Below, piece after piece: positions 8,103 to 16,783 of a stretch of 49,780 nucleotides of DNA (positions are counted from its first letter, which is position 1; each line of letters opens with the position of its first letter). The stretch lies in assembly GCA_016186495.1 (NCBI GenBank), contig JACPLO010000011.1, positions 1 through 49,780 of the forward strand, written 5' to 3'. A model generated the notes under the pieces. It had not been told where the DNA came from. It made no database searches and was given only the letters and a program-made list of their open reading frames with translations. A program made the translations under genes and the position numbers. The stretch is from Candidatus Niyogibacteria bacterium (GTDB lineage Bacteria > Patescibacteriota > Minisyncoccia > JACROR01).

Positions 8103-11100
8103 TTATATTTTTGATTTATATTTTTCTTCTTCCGTTTTAACCCTCGCCCATTGTTTTTCATCTTCCTTATCTTCTCTGATTTTTACATCGGATTCTTTTA
8201 ATTCTACGTCCAAAGCCAAACCTTTTAATTCATTAACCAAAACTAAAAAAGAAGCTGGTAAATTAGGAGTTTTAAAATCTTCGCCCCGGACAATGGAATC
8301 ATAAACCGCAGTCCGGCCCAAAACGTCATCGGATTTTATGGTAATCATTTCCTGTAAAATATTGGCCGCGCCGTATCCTTCCAGAGCCCAGACCTCCATT
8401 TCACCGAACCGCTGCCCTCCGCCTTGCGCTTTTCCTCCCAAAGGCTGTTGAGTAATCAAAGAATACGGCCCAATAGAGCGCATATGCAGTTTATCTTCCA
8501 CCATATGCGAAAGTTTCATTATATATATATAGCCAACCGCCACTTCATTTTCTAAAATTTCTCCGGTCAAGCCATCGTAAAGCTTAACTTTTCCGGATAT
8601 GGGAAGTTTTGCCTTGGTTAATTCTTCTTTTATTTCCGCGTCGGTCGCTCCCTGCATCACGGGGTTGATTGCCTGATATTTCAGGCAATGAGCCGCCCAG
8701 CCAAGATGCATTTCTAAAATTTGCCCCAAGTTCATCCGCGAAGCAACGCCTAAAGGATTTAAAACGACATCCACGGGCGTTCCATCCGCCAAATGAGGCA
8801 TGTCTTCCTCCGGAAGAACGCGTGAAATTACTCCTTTATTCCCGTGGCGGCCGGCTAATTTGTCTCCGATGGAAACTCTCCTTAATTGAGCCACTTCTAT
8901 TTGAATTCTTTTAATCACTCCTGTTTCCAATTTATCTCCGCGCTCCCGCAAAAATATTTTAATACCAACTATTCTGCCTTCTTTTCCGTGAGGAATCCTT
9001 AAAGAAGTATCTTTTACGTCGCTTACTTTTTCGCCAAAAATAGCGTGCATCAGCCGTTCTTCGGGCGTAAATTCCACCTCCCCTTTCGGAGAAATTTTTC
9101 CCACCAAAATATCGCCCGGCTTGACTTCCGCGCCGATTCTGATGATGCCTTCTTCATCCAAATCTTTTAATTTTTCTTCTCCGACATTGGGAATATCATG
9201 AGTGGTGATTTCCGGGCCCAATTTGGTGTCCCGAACATTACAAATAAAATCTTCAATATGAATGGTCGTAAAACGATCATCTTTTACCAGACGTTCGGAA
9301 AGAATAATGGCATCTTCAAAATTAGCTCCTCTCCAAGAAAGAAAAGCAACCAATAAATTCTGGCCCAAAGCCAACTGGCCGTTATCGCTGGCGGACGTAT
9401 CCGCCAAAAGATCTCCTTTTTTAACTTTATCTCCGGTTTCAACTTTCGTGCGATGGCTGATTGCCGTAAAAGCGTTAGAACGAAAACCAATAATTAAATT
9501 ATAGGTTTTCTCCGCTCCTTTTTTATATTTAACGATAATTTTTCTGGCATCGGCGTAAGTCACAACGCCGTCTCCTTCGGCTAAGATCAAACGGCCGGTA
9601 TCGCGCGCCACCATTTCTTCCGCGCCGGTCGCCACTAAAGGAGCTTCGGGTTTTATGGAAACAATGGCTTGCCTTTGCATGTTAGAACCCATCATCGCCC
9701 GATTGGCATCGTCATGCTCCAAAAAAGGAATTAAACTGGCGCCCATGCCGAACGCCTGTTGGGGCGCGACATCCATAAAATCTATTTCTTCAGCCGGAAT
9801 CATTCCCGGCTGTCCTTTGACTCTGGCTTCCACTAAATCGTCAGTTAACTTCCCGTTGGCGTCTCTGGCTACGCCGGCATGCGCGATATTGTATTTTGCC
9901 TCGTCATGCGCCGTAAAATAAACCAATTCATTAATTATTTTTCCATTTTTCACGCGGCGATAAGGCGTTTCTAAAATACCGTAAGAATTAACTCTGGAAT
10001 ATCCCGCCAAATAAACAATCAAACCGATGTTTCCTCCTTCCGAAGTGGTAATCGGACAAATTCTTCCGTAATGGGAAGGATGGACGTCTCTAACTTCAAA
10101 TCCCGCCCGATCGCGGGTTAATCCGCCCGGGCCTAAAGCGGAAAGCCGGCGCAAATGTTCCAGCTCATCCAACAAATTCTTCTGGCTCATAAATTGAGAA
10201 AGTTGGTTATTAATGAAAAAATCTTTCAAAATAACGGAAAAATGGCGGGAATTAATAAGTTGGGACGGCGTCAGCAAATCAATCTCCAAAGTGGACATTC
10301 GATCTTGAATCATCCGGCGCATCTTGGTTAATCCTCCCCGTAATCTTTGCTGGAGCATTTCGCCGACGCTGCGCACCCGCCGATTTCCCAAATGGTCAAT
10401 ATCGTCGGGAATCGCTTGAGGCGTATTATTCAAAACAATGACATAATTGATAATTGCCGTTAAATCTTCCAAATCTAAAGTCCGGCTTTCTTTTTTAAGA
10501 TTAAGCCCTAAACGATTATTAAGCTTATACCGGCCTACCGAAGAAAGATCATACCGTTCCTTGCCGAACATCGCCTCTAAAAGTTCGCGGGCATTTTCCA
10601 CTGTGGCAAATTCGCCGGGCCTGATGCTTTTATAAATCTCTACACAAGCTTCATCCGCGGTCTTCGTGGAATCTTTTTCCAAAGTATTTTTAAGATAAGA
10701 AACCGTTCCGTTGTCTTTTAAAGAAAACGCTTTTTCCATCGCTTCTTTCGTTTCCAGGCCAAAAATCCGCAACAGAGCCGAAACAGGGATTTTTCTTTTG
10801 CGATCAAGGCGCGCGTAAAGCACATTGTCATAATCGGTTTCTATTTCTATCCAGGCGCCGCGCGAAGGAATAATTTTGGCGCCAAAAAGTTTTTTTCCTC
10901 TTAATTCATTGGCGGTGAAATAAACACCGAAAGAACGGGCGAGTTGGGCGACAAAAACTCTTTCCACGCCATTAACCATAAAAGTTCCGCGCGAAGTCAT
11001 TAACGGCAAATCCGCCAAAAAAATTTCCTGTTCTTTTGATTCCCCGGTTTTTTTATTTTTCAGCCGGACTTTAACCCTAAGCGGCACTTCATAAGAGCGA

Positions 11101-11339
11101 TTATTAGCCTTAGCGTAAAATTCGTCGTATTTCGGCTGATCAAGCGTAAAATTTATAAAATCCAACTGCAATTCTTTGCCGGTGTAATCGGTAATGCCGG
11201 AAAATTCTTCAAATAATTCTTTCAGGCCTTTTTCTAAAAACCATTTAAAAGAAGCAATCTGCGTTTCCACTAAATTAGGAAGAGGAGTAAATGGTTCGCG
11301 GTATCTTGAAAAATATTTTTTATTGCCGGTAAATTTCAT
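8103..11339 (-). CDS. rpoB: RNA polymerase beta subunit
   Basis: Complete, 1078 aa, somewhat shorter than enterobacterial RpoB. Landmarks are 'FMVNGVERVFVAQLARS', the fork-loop/rifampicin region 'SQFMSQKNLLDELEHLRRLS' and 'ALGPGGLTRDRAGFEVRD', 'GDKLAGRHGNKG', and the C-terminal 'GGKAQGGGQRFGEMEVWALE'. It forms the catalytic core with rpoC directly downstream. The start codon follows an A/T-rich stretch with no SD. The upstream region holds a strong promoter and a hairpin leader. The position equivalent to E. coli Asp516 is Ser and other nearby positions differ, which bears on rifampicin binding. Confidence 0.97.
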   Translation of the reverse strand: MKFTGNKKYFSRYREPFTPLPNLVETQIASFKWFLEKGLKELFEEFSGITDYTGKELQLDFINFTLDQPKYDEFYAKANNRSYEVPLRVKVRLKNKKTGESKEQEIFLADLPLMTSRGTFMVNGVERVFVAQLARSFGVYFTANELRGKKLFGAKIIPSRGAWIEIETDYDNVLYARLDRKRKIPVSALLRIFGLETKEAMEKAFSLKDNGTVSYLKNTLEKDSTKTADEACVEIYKSIRPGEFATVENARELLEAMFGKERYDLSSVGRYKLNNRLGLNLKKESRTLDLEDLTAIINYVIVLNNTPQAIPDDIDHLGNRRVRSVGEMLQQRLRGGLTKMRRMIQDRMSTLEIDLLTPSQLINSRHFSVILKDFFINNQLSQFMSQKNLLDELEHLRRLSALGPGGLTRDRAGFEVRDVHPSHYGRICPITTSEGGNIGLIVYLAGYSRVNSYGILETPYRRVKNGKIINELVYFTAHDEAKYNIAHAGVARDANGKLTDDLVEARVKGQPGMIPAEEIDFMDVAPQQAFGMGASLIPFLEHDDANRAMMGSNMQRQAIVSIKPEAPLVATGAEEMVARDTGRLILAEGDGVVTYADARKIIVKYKKGAEKTYNLIIGFRSNAFTAISHRTKVETGDKVKKGDLLADTSASDNGQLALGQNLLVAFLSWRGANFEDAIILSERLVKDDRFTTIHIEDFICNVRDTKLGPEITTHDIPNVGEEKLKDLDEEGIIRIGAEVKPGDILVGKISPKGEVEFTPEERLMHAIFGEKVSDVKDTSLRIPHGKEGRIVGIKIFLRERGDKLETGVIKRIQIEVAQLRRVSIGDKLAGRHGNKGVISRVLPEEDMPHLADGTPVDVVLNPLGVASRMNLGQILEMHLGWAAHCLKYQAINPVMQGATDAEIKEELTKAKLPISGKVKLYDGLTGEILENEVAVGYIYIMKLSHMVEDKLHMRSIGPYSLITQQPLGGKAQGGGQRFGEMEVWALEGYGAANILQEMITIKSDDVLGRTAVYDSIVRGEDFKTPNLPASFLVLVNELKGLALDVELKESDVKIREDKEDEKQWARVKTEEEKYKSKI

Positions 11340-11388
11340 TTTTTTTAATTTAAAATTAAAAATTAATTACGCGCGCAAAAAATTAAAC

Positions 11389-11417
11389 AACCCTTCCTCC
11401 TTTTCAAATAAAGGGTT
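11389..11417 (-). terminator. Terminator-like hairpin in the rpoBC leader
   Basis: On the minus strand AACCCTT (11417-11411) pairs with AAGGGTT (11395-11389), followed by GTTTAATTTTTT. It lies between the rpoB promoter and its start codon, so it is placed as an attenuator rather than as the end of a gene. Between the arms is AAAAGGAGG, a perfect SD sequence that precedes a possible seven-codon leader frame starting at TTG. Confidence 0.55.
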
Positions 11418-11549
11418 TTAAATTAAAATTTATTTAACTATTCAGAAGCGTATTTGAAATCACGCTGTCTAATTTTATATTATAAACTTAACTTTTCGTT
11501 TCTTTTCTGTCAAATATCCGGCTGGGGAAAACTTTATAACAATTTGATT

Positions 11550-11578
11550 ATATTATTATATTCTTAAAATAATGTCAA
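11550..11578 (-). promoter_or_regulatory. Sigma70-type promoter of rpoB-rpoC
   Basis: On the minus strand TTGACA (11578-11573), a 17-base spacer and TAATAT (11555-11550). This predicts a leader of about 200 bases before rpoB. It is one of the best promoter matches in the window. Confidence 0.7.
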
Positions 11579-11609
11579 TATAAAATTTTCTTGCCTTTGG
11601 CGCATAAGC

Positions 11610-12488
11610 TTATTTTTGCCAAGTGACTAAAAGCGGACTGGCGATAAAAATGGAAGAATATGTTCCGACAATGATGCCGATAATCATCGTTAAAGAAAAA
11701 TATCTGACTGATTCCGCGCCAAAAACGAAAAGAGAAACTAAAACAATCAAAAGCGCAAAAGAAGTGGCTAAAGAACGGCCGACAGTTTGCCGGAGACTTT
11801 CATCCACCACTTCTTCAAAAGGCCGGCGATTGGAATATTTTTTCAGGTTTTCGCGCACGCGATCAAACACCACAATCGTATCATGGACGGAAAAACTTAA
11901 AATCGTCAGCAAAGCGGTGATAAACAAAACATCAATCTCCACATTCTTAAAATATCCCAAGACGGAAAAAATTCCGGCCGGAATCAAAACATCATGCGCC
12001 AGAGCCGCGATTGCCGCTAAACCGTATTTCCAGGAAGAAACCGGATAAGAAACTTTGCGAAAAGCAAAAGCAATATAAAGAACAATCATTAAAAGCACGA
12101 GACCGATGGCAAAAAAAGACCGGCGTTTTAATTCTCGGCCAATGGTCGGACCAACGGAATTAAAACGTTTTTCCTGCAAAATTTCGCGGTAATTATCCCG
12201 GCCGGCGACTTTAGCCAAAAAAACTTGATGTTCATTTTCATTTATTTCCGATAAGCGGAAAATTATATTTTTTTCGCCGACCGGCTGAATGCTGACTGCG
12301 CCAAAACTTTGATCATCCACTCTTTCTTTTAAAAGATCAAAGGGCGGCCGTTCAAAAAATTCCACTTCTATTAAAGCGCCTCCGCTAAAATCAATTCCCC
12401 ATTTAAATCCCCAAAATAAAATAGCGGCCAGGCTTAAAATTACCAACAGCCCGGAAATGAAATAAAAAATTTTTCTAAACTTTATCAT
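11610..12488 (-). CDS. secF: Protein translocase subunit SecF
   Basis: 292 aa, usual length. One N-terminal membrane segment is followed by the periplasmic part. The 'GWGIDFSGGALIEVEF'-type motif appears as 'GIDFSGGALIEVEF' near residue 31. Five further membrane segments follow, with the conserved 'SVHDTIVVFDRVREN' near residue 200. It works with SecD in the membrane to complete SecYEG-dependent export using the proton motive force. It lies 38 bases after secD on the same strand, and no SD is present. The window also carries secE and lepB, so export functions are clustered, in keeping with the many secreted proteins. Confidence 0.97.
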   Translation of the reverse strand: MIKFRKIFYFISGLLVILSLAAILFWGFKWGIDFSGGALIEVEFFERPPFDLLKERVDDQSFGAVSIQPVGEKNIIFRLSEINENEHQVFLAKVAGRDNYREILQEKRFNSVGPTIGRELKRRSFFAIGLVLLMIVLYIAFAFRKVSYPVSSWKYGLAAIAALAHDVLIPAGIFSVLGYFKNVEIDVLFITALLTILSFSVHDTIVVFDRVRENLKKYSNRRPFEEVVDESLRQTVGRSLATSFALLIVLVSLFVFGAESVRYFSLTMIIGIIVGTYSSIFIASPLLVTWQK

Positions 12489-12526
12489 AAATAATTGATT
12501 GAAAATTATAAATTAAAAATTATCAG

Positions 12527-13861
12527 TCAAGAAATATTTCTGAATCCCGCGCCGAATAAAAAAGAACTAATCCGGTTGACCTGCCTTACCCCTAAGGCAA
12601 AAATAAAAATCTTGGTGATAATTAAAGCGGAGAATAAACTGACTAAAATACCGAGGCCTAAAGTTAAAGCAAAACCCCTGACTAAACTGGTGGAAAACCA
12701 ATAAAGAATCATCGCGGTGATAAAAGAAGAAATATTAGAATCGCGAATGGAAGTCCAGCCCCGCTTAAAGCCGTCTTCAAGAGCAAAAGCGATATTTTTA
12801 CCGCTTCTTGTTTCTTCTTTAAAACGTTCAAAAATAAGGATATTCGCGTCAACCGCCACTCCCATGGATAAAATAAATCCAGCAATGCCCGCGGCGGTAA
12901 GCGTTACCGGAATCAATTTAAACAAAGCTAAAACCAAAGAAATATAAATTAATAAAGCTAAAATCGCGACTAATCCCGGAATTCTATACCAAAGAATTAA
13001 AAAAACGGCGATGGCCATTGCTCCATATAAGCCGGCGCGAATGCCGCGCGCCAAAGCGTCACTGCCTAAAGAAGCGCCGATATTTTGCTGAGAAATAAGT
13101 TTAATGGGAATAGGCAGAGCGCCGGCATTTAAATCTTTCACCAGCGTTTTAGCTTGTTCCGGCGTAAACTTGCCGGAAATCTGGGCTCGGCCGCCAATAA
13201 TTTCTTCTCTGACCGTTGGTGCGCTTAAAGGCGTTCCGTCAATATAAATTGCCAGACGCTTGCCGATATTCTCGCGAGTCAAATTGGAAAAAATATTTTC
13301 TCCCTCACTGTTAAATTCCAGATTAACCACCGGCTCAAAAGTGGTCTGATTAAAATCTAAAGCCGCCCGCTTAAGATACCGCCCCGTTAAAATGCTTGGG
13401 ATAAAATAAGGGTCTTCTGATAAAGAATTATCAGTTTTTTGTTTTTCTAAAATCGCGTCCCGTTCGGCCGCCGGGCGTTCAACGCGAAACTCCAGATAAG
13501 GAGTGGCGCCGATCATTTTAATGGCCTGATTAACATCGCTGATGCCGGCTAATTCCACGATCAGCCGCCTTTCTTCGCCGTGCTTTTCCACTTGGACTAT
13601 CGGTTCGGCAACGCCTAAATGATTCACTCTTCTCTCAATAACGTCCCTCAATCCTTCCATAGATTCTTTTATTTCGGAAGCGGCCAGCAAAGAAACATCG
13701 GCTTGATAAACCAATTGAGCGCCGCCGGAAAGATCTAAGCCGAGCCGAAAAGGAAAACGCGCTAAAAAACTTTCCGGCGCCAAAAAAGGCGCGGCGTCAA
13801 AATAACCGGCCAACGCGCCGATTAAAAATAAAATTATCGCTAAAAATCTCGTTTTTGCCAT
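12527..13861 (-). CDS. secD: Protein translocase subunit SecD
   Basis: 444 aa. An N-terminal membrane segment is followed by 'LGLDLSGGAQLVYQAD' and the periplasmic head, including 'APTVREEIIGGRAQISGKF'. The C-terminal six-helix bundle carries 'GVAVDANILIFERFKEE'. Partner of SecF just downstream. The head is compact compared with E. coli SecD (about 615 aa), as in many Gram-positive and CPR homologues. No SD precedes the start. The upstream gene ends 28 bases before it. Confidence 0.97.
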   Translation of the reverse strand: MAKTRFLAIILFLIGALAGYFDAAPFLAPESFLARFPFRLGLDLSGGAQLVYQADVSLLAASEIKESMEGLRDVIERRVNHLGVAEPIVQVEKHGEERRLIVELAGISDVNQAIKMIGATPYLEFRVERPAAERDAILEKQKTDNSLSEDPYFIPSILTGRYLKRAALDFNQTTFEPVVNLEFNSEGENIFSNLTRENIGKRLAIYIDGTPLSAPTVREEIIGGRAQISGKFTPEQAKTLVKDLNAGALPIPIKLISQQNIGASLGSDALARGIRAGLYGAMAIAVFLILWYRIPGLVAILALLIYISLVLALFKLIPVTLTAAGIAGFILSMGVAVDANILIFERFKEETRSGKNIAFALEDGFKRGWTSIRDSNISSFITAMILYWFSTSLVRGFALTLGLGILVSLFSALIITKIFIFALGVRQVNRISSFLFGAGFRNIS

Positions 13862-13889
13862 AATTGCCGAAAACCAGTCTAAAACCCGT

Positions 13890-14348
13890 TTAAATAAGCC
13901 TGTTTAACAAATCTTGAGGCGTATTCACCACCTCATGTATCAGTTTTTTGGGAGAAGGTTCTTCATAAAGCCCGTGGGGATAGTCCCCCATTTTTATTTC
14001 GCTTTCCAAAGAATAAATAAGTTTGCCCGCCATGGCCGCCGCAAAAAGTTCTCCGTTGGTATTAGCGCCGATATATCCGTTTTTGTTAAAAATAAAACAA
14101 ACATCAGCTACTTTCACTTTTCTAAAAAGATGGTCATAAACTTTTCCCGCAATCGTGATTCGGTAGCCATTATCCCGCATCCGCTCTTTTTCGGATAAAT
14201 GCGATAAATGCGATTCGCTATTTTCAAAATTCGGCTCAAGCACGGTGATGTGAATATCGCGTTTGTTTGCCAGTCGCTTTAATTCTCCCACGAACTCCGT
14301 TAACTCGCGTTTAAATCTTTGCGAACAGCAAAAAACGACCGATTTCAT
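13890..14348 (-). CDS. Nucleoside 2-deoxyribosyltransferase-like protein
   Basis: 152 aa with the start at 14348 ('MKSVVFCCSQRF'). An upstream start at 14426 would overlap the Nudix gene and is not favoured. The N-terminus is a Rossmann-type strand followed by a helix. The stretch 'NKNGYIGANTNGELFAAAMAGKLIY' (residues about 103-127) resembles the family motif in which a Tyr/Asn pair and a Glu bind the nucleoside. Exact activity is uncertain: nucleoside deoxyribosyltransferases, 5'-deoxynucleotide N-hydrolases and uncharacterised relatives share this fold. It follows the Nudix hydrolase by 31 bases, consistent with nucleotide salvage or clean-up. Confidence 0.6.
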   Translation of the reverse strand: MKSVVFCCSQRFKRELTEFVGELKRLANKRDIHITVLEPNFENSESHLSHLSEKERMRDNGYRITIAGKVYDHLFRKVKVADVCFIFNKNGYIGANTNGELFAAAMAGKLIYSLESEIKMGDYPHGLYEEPSPKKLIHEVVNTPQDLLNRLI

Positions 14349-14379
14349 GAATTTATGATATAAAAAAAAACAAAAGCGG

Positions 14380-14820
14380 TCAAATAACGCCGGTTTTTGA
14401 AAAAATCTTCCGCCAAGCGGGATCATGCGGCTCTTTCGCGAATTTCTCCTTTATTTCTTCGGCCGTAAAAAATCCGAGATCCGCGTGATTTTCCGGCTCA
14501 ATTATTTTCGGATTCTCGCCAGCCGCGAATTCATATTCATAAACAGTCCATTCATGGCTGTCATAATCTCCCCGCCGGCAAGGATTAGGATAAATTTTTT
14601 CTTGAAACAAAAATTTAAGCTTTTCAGATTGAAGATCAAGGCCAATTTCTTCTTTTGATTCCTTGATTGCCGCGTCAAGCGGAGCGTCGCCGTCCAGATG
14701 TCCCGCGATTCCGGCCCAGCCTTGCGGCTTTTTAAGCCGGCGAAACATCAGATACTTTCCCTGTTTTTTAAAAATAATTCCCACGCTCCCCGCGGGACAA
14801 ATTTTTAATTCCATTGCCAT
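14380..14820 (-). CDS. Nudix hydrolase
   Basis: 146 aa. The Nudix box lies at about residues 38-60 ('GHLDGDAPLDAAIKES' then 'KEEIGL'), keeping the metal-binding Glu pair. Its first half is one residue shorter than the consensus, with Asp in place of the first Glu and Lys in place of Arg. Members hydrolyse nucleoside diphosphates linked to another group. The substrate cannot be read from the sequence. It follows rplK by 25 bases in the same direction, without SD. Confidence 0.85.
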   Translation of the reverse strand: MAMELKICPAGSVGIIFKKQGKYLMFRRLKKPQGWAGIAGHLDGDAPLDAAIKESKEEIGLDLQSEKLKFLFQEKIYPNPCRRGDYDSHEWTVYEYEFAAGENPKIIEPENHADLGFFTAEEIKEKFAKEPHDPAWRKIFSKTGVI

Positions 14821-14845
14821 TATTTTAGAAATTATTGATATTTCA

Positions 14846-15268
14846 TTACTTCACATCAATCCCCATTGAACGGGCCGTGCCTTCAATAATTTTTATCGCG
14901 CCTTCTATGTCATTGGCGTTTAAATCTTCCATTTTTCGTTCGGCAATTTTTTTGATTTGATCTTTGCTGACGCTTCCCGCCTTCTCGGTCAAAGGATTTT
15001 TTGCTCCTTTTTCCACGCCCGCGGCTTTTCTTAAAAGGTCGGACGCCGGCGGAGTTTTTAATTTAAAATCATAAGAACGGTCTTCATAAACCGTAATTTC
15101 CACCGGAATAATATCCTGGCCTTTGTCTTTGGTCGCTTCGTTGAATTTACTGCAAAATTCGCCGATATTCAAACCATGCTGGCCTAAAGCCGGCCCGATC
15201 GGCGGCGCAGGATTAGCTTTCCCCGCGGGAATTTGAAGTTTAATAATTGTTTTAATCGGTTTTGCCAT
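14846..15268 (-). CDS. rplK: Large-subunit ribosomal protein uL11
   Basis: 140 aa, full length. The N-terminal domain has '[19 protein letters not shown]' and the C-terminal rRNA-binding domain has '[13 protein letters not shown]' and '[20 protein letters not shown]'. It binds the GTPase-associated centre of 23S rRNA. The order secE-nusG-rplK is the standard one, but the usual rplA (uL1) does not follow; a Nudix gene takes its place. Confidence 0.98.
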   Translation of the reverse strand: MAKPIKTIIKLQIPAGKANPAPPIGPALGQHGLNIGEFCSKFNEATKDKGQDIIPVEITVYEDRSYDFKLKTPPASDLLRKAAGVEKGAKNPLTEKAGSVSKDQIKKIAERKMEDLNANDIEGAIKIIEGTARSMGIDVK

Positions 15269-15291
15269 AAAATTTTGATAATTTTAAATCT

Positions 15292-15837
15292 TTAAATCTT
15301 TTTAACTTGAAGAAAATCCAACTCTACCGGCGTTTCCCGGCCGAAAATAGAGACTAAAACTTTGACTTTTCCCCTTTCTTCATCCACTTCACTTACCTTG
15401 CCTTCATATTCCTTAAACGGGCCGTCAATAATTCTGACGAGATCATTCTCTCTGACGTCAAATTTGTATTTTGGTTCGCCGGTCTTCATCCGTTTAAATA
15501 AAATATCCACTTCTTCTTTTGAAAGCGGCGTCGGCGTAATGCCTGATCCCACAAAGCCGGTAACGCGCGGCGTATTCCTGACCATATACCAGGAATCATC
15601 AGTCACGATCATTTCCACTAAAACATAGCCGCGATAAATTTTTTCTTCAATCATATAGCGTTTTCCTCCTTTAATCTTAATTCTTTTTTCGGTCGGCGCA
15701 ATCACGTTGAAAATTTTATCTTCATATCCTAAAGATTCAACGCGCTGTTTAAGATTCCGCACCACGGCGTCTTCATAACCGGAATAAGTGTGAAGAGCGT
15801 ACCAATTTCTGCCGAATTCCGATGTTTGTTTCGTCAT
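15292..15837 (-). CDS. nusG: Transcription elongation/antitermination factor NusG
   Basis: 181 aa. The NGN domain (about 8-115) starts with 'NWYALHTYSGYEDAVVRNL' and carries 'IYRGYVLVEMI' and 'NTPRVTGFVG'. A C-terminal KOW domain follows ('VRIIDGPFKEYEGKVSEVD'). It binds RNA polymerase and couples transcription to translation and Rho. It lies 64 bases after secE, the normal order, and no SD is visible. Confidence 0.98.
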   Translation of the reverse strand: MTKQTSEFGRNWYALHTYSGYEDAVVRNLKQRVESLGYEDKIFNVIAPTEKRIKIKGGKRYMIEEKIYRGYVLVEMIVTDDSWYMVRNTPRVTGFVGSGITPTPLSKEEVDILFKRMKTGEPKYKFDVRENDLVRIIDGPFKEYEGKVSEVDEERGKVKVLVSIFGRETPVELDFLQVKKI

Positions 15838-15901
15838 AAATAATGTTTAATAATTACAAAAAATTACGAAATACGGACAGATTGCTTTTTGTATTCATAT
15901 T

Positions 15902-16087
15902 TCATAACACGAATTTATCCAACAAATATACGAAAAAGAAATCCAAAAATCCTAAAAAAATAGCCAGGGAAAGTGAAATTATAATCACCAAAAGAGTGAA
16001 TTTAATCGTGTTTTTTTTTGTCGGCCAATTAACATGCTTGAATTCCAGCCGCGACAATTTGATATAATTTGCCAATTTTTGCCACAT
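15902..16087 (-). CDS. secE: Preprotein translocase subunit SecE
   Basis: 61 aa with one membrane segment at about 30-55. The amphipathic stretch before it ('SRLEFKHVNWPTKKNTIK') contains the conserved Trp-Pro-Thr/Ser turn of SecE. It is the first gene of secE-nusG-rplK. The protein is of minimal, single-helix type as in most non-enteric bacteria. Confidence 0.95.
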   Translation of the reverse strand: MWQKLANYIKLSRLEFKHVNWPTKKNTIKFTLLVIIISLSLAIFLGFLDFFFVYLLDKFVL

Positions 16088-16118
16088 ATTTTATTTTATG
16101 ACGTTTTCCGGTATTTTA

Positions 16119-16139
16119 AAAAGCCCTCTTCGGGCTCTT
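16119..16139 (-). terminator. Hairpin followed by T-run before secE
   Basis: On the minus strand AGCCC-GAAGA-GGGCT, extendable by G-T and A-T pairs, runs into TTTTTAAAA. It lies downstream of the gene ending at 16244 but also downstream of the secE promoter at 16150-16178, so it could either end the upstream transcript or attenuate secE-nusG-rplK. Confidence 0.6.
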
Positions 16140-16149
16140 ATATATTTTT

Positions 16150-16178
16150 ATAATAATCTCTCTTAAAAAAATTGTCAA
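16150..16178 (-). promoter_or_regulatory. Promoter of secE-nusG-rplK
   Basis: On the minus strand TTGACA (16178-16173), a 17-base spacer and TATTAT (16155-16150). The start would fall just before the hairpin at 16119-16139. Confidence 0.7.
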
Positions 16179-16243
16179 CAATTTGTATAAGGCCGCTAAA
16201 TTTTACGGATTTTTCGAGTAAAAAGAAAGCCTAAAATCTGAAC

Positions 16244-16783
16244 TTAAGTATAATAATAAAACAACGCGATGATAAAACCGACGATCAATGCTTGAAATAA
16301 AAATCCCGCCAAAGGATATTTTTTCAGGCGATATTGAGCGTGAAAAAAATTATGAAAAATATATAATGGAAAAAATATTTTTTTCATTATCCCTTTTGAA
16401 GCAATATAAAATCCCTGTAAAATATCGGGTAAAACGCCCGCGCCGGCCGCCAGCGCCAAAAACCAAAAAGAGAAATCCGGCCAAAAAATTCTCGTTAAAA
16501 ACCAAGCGGCCGCGAAACCGGCGAAAAAATCAAAAGAAATCATAAAAAAATCCTTCAGCAAATTTTTGCCGCCAGAAACCATTTTAATTTCGGAAAAATT
16601 ATTTTTTTCATCTTCAGAATCAACCACTGAAAAAAGTTGATACTCCCAGTGAGGAATAGCGTCTAAAAGATAATGGCTGGCTAAAGCAACGCCGAAAACC
16701 GTTAAAACGCTTTTTGATCCAAAGGTTTGAACAGCCCACGCGGTTGCGGAGCTGGCCACTAAAATATGGGAAAATAAAATCAT
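16244..16783 (-). CDS. Integral membrane protein with SH-x(3)-D-x-IPH motif, putative metal-dependent hydrolase
   Basis: 179 aa, four or so membrane segments. The N-terminal 'ASHYLLDAIPHWEYQ' (residues about 36-50) matches the His/Asp signature of DUF457/YdjM-like membrane hydrolases, in which these residues probably bind metal. Substrate and reaction are unknown. Its start overlaps the end of the PAP2 phosphatase gene by 4 bases, so the two are translated from one message, which fits a role in membrane lipid metabolism. Confidence 0.6.
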   Translation of the reverse strand: MILFSHILVASSATAWAVQTFGSKSVLTVFGVALASHYLLDAIPHWEYQLFSVVDSEDEKNNFSEIKMVSGGKNLLKDFFMISFDFFAGFAAAWFLTRIFWPDFSFWFLALAAGAGVLPDILQGFYIASKGIMKKIFFPLYIFHNFFHAQYRLKKYPLAGFLFQALIVGFIIALFYYYT

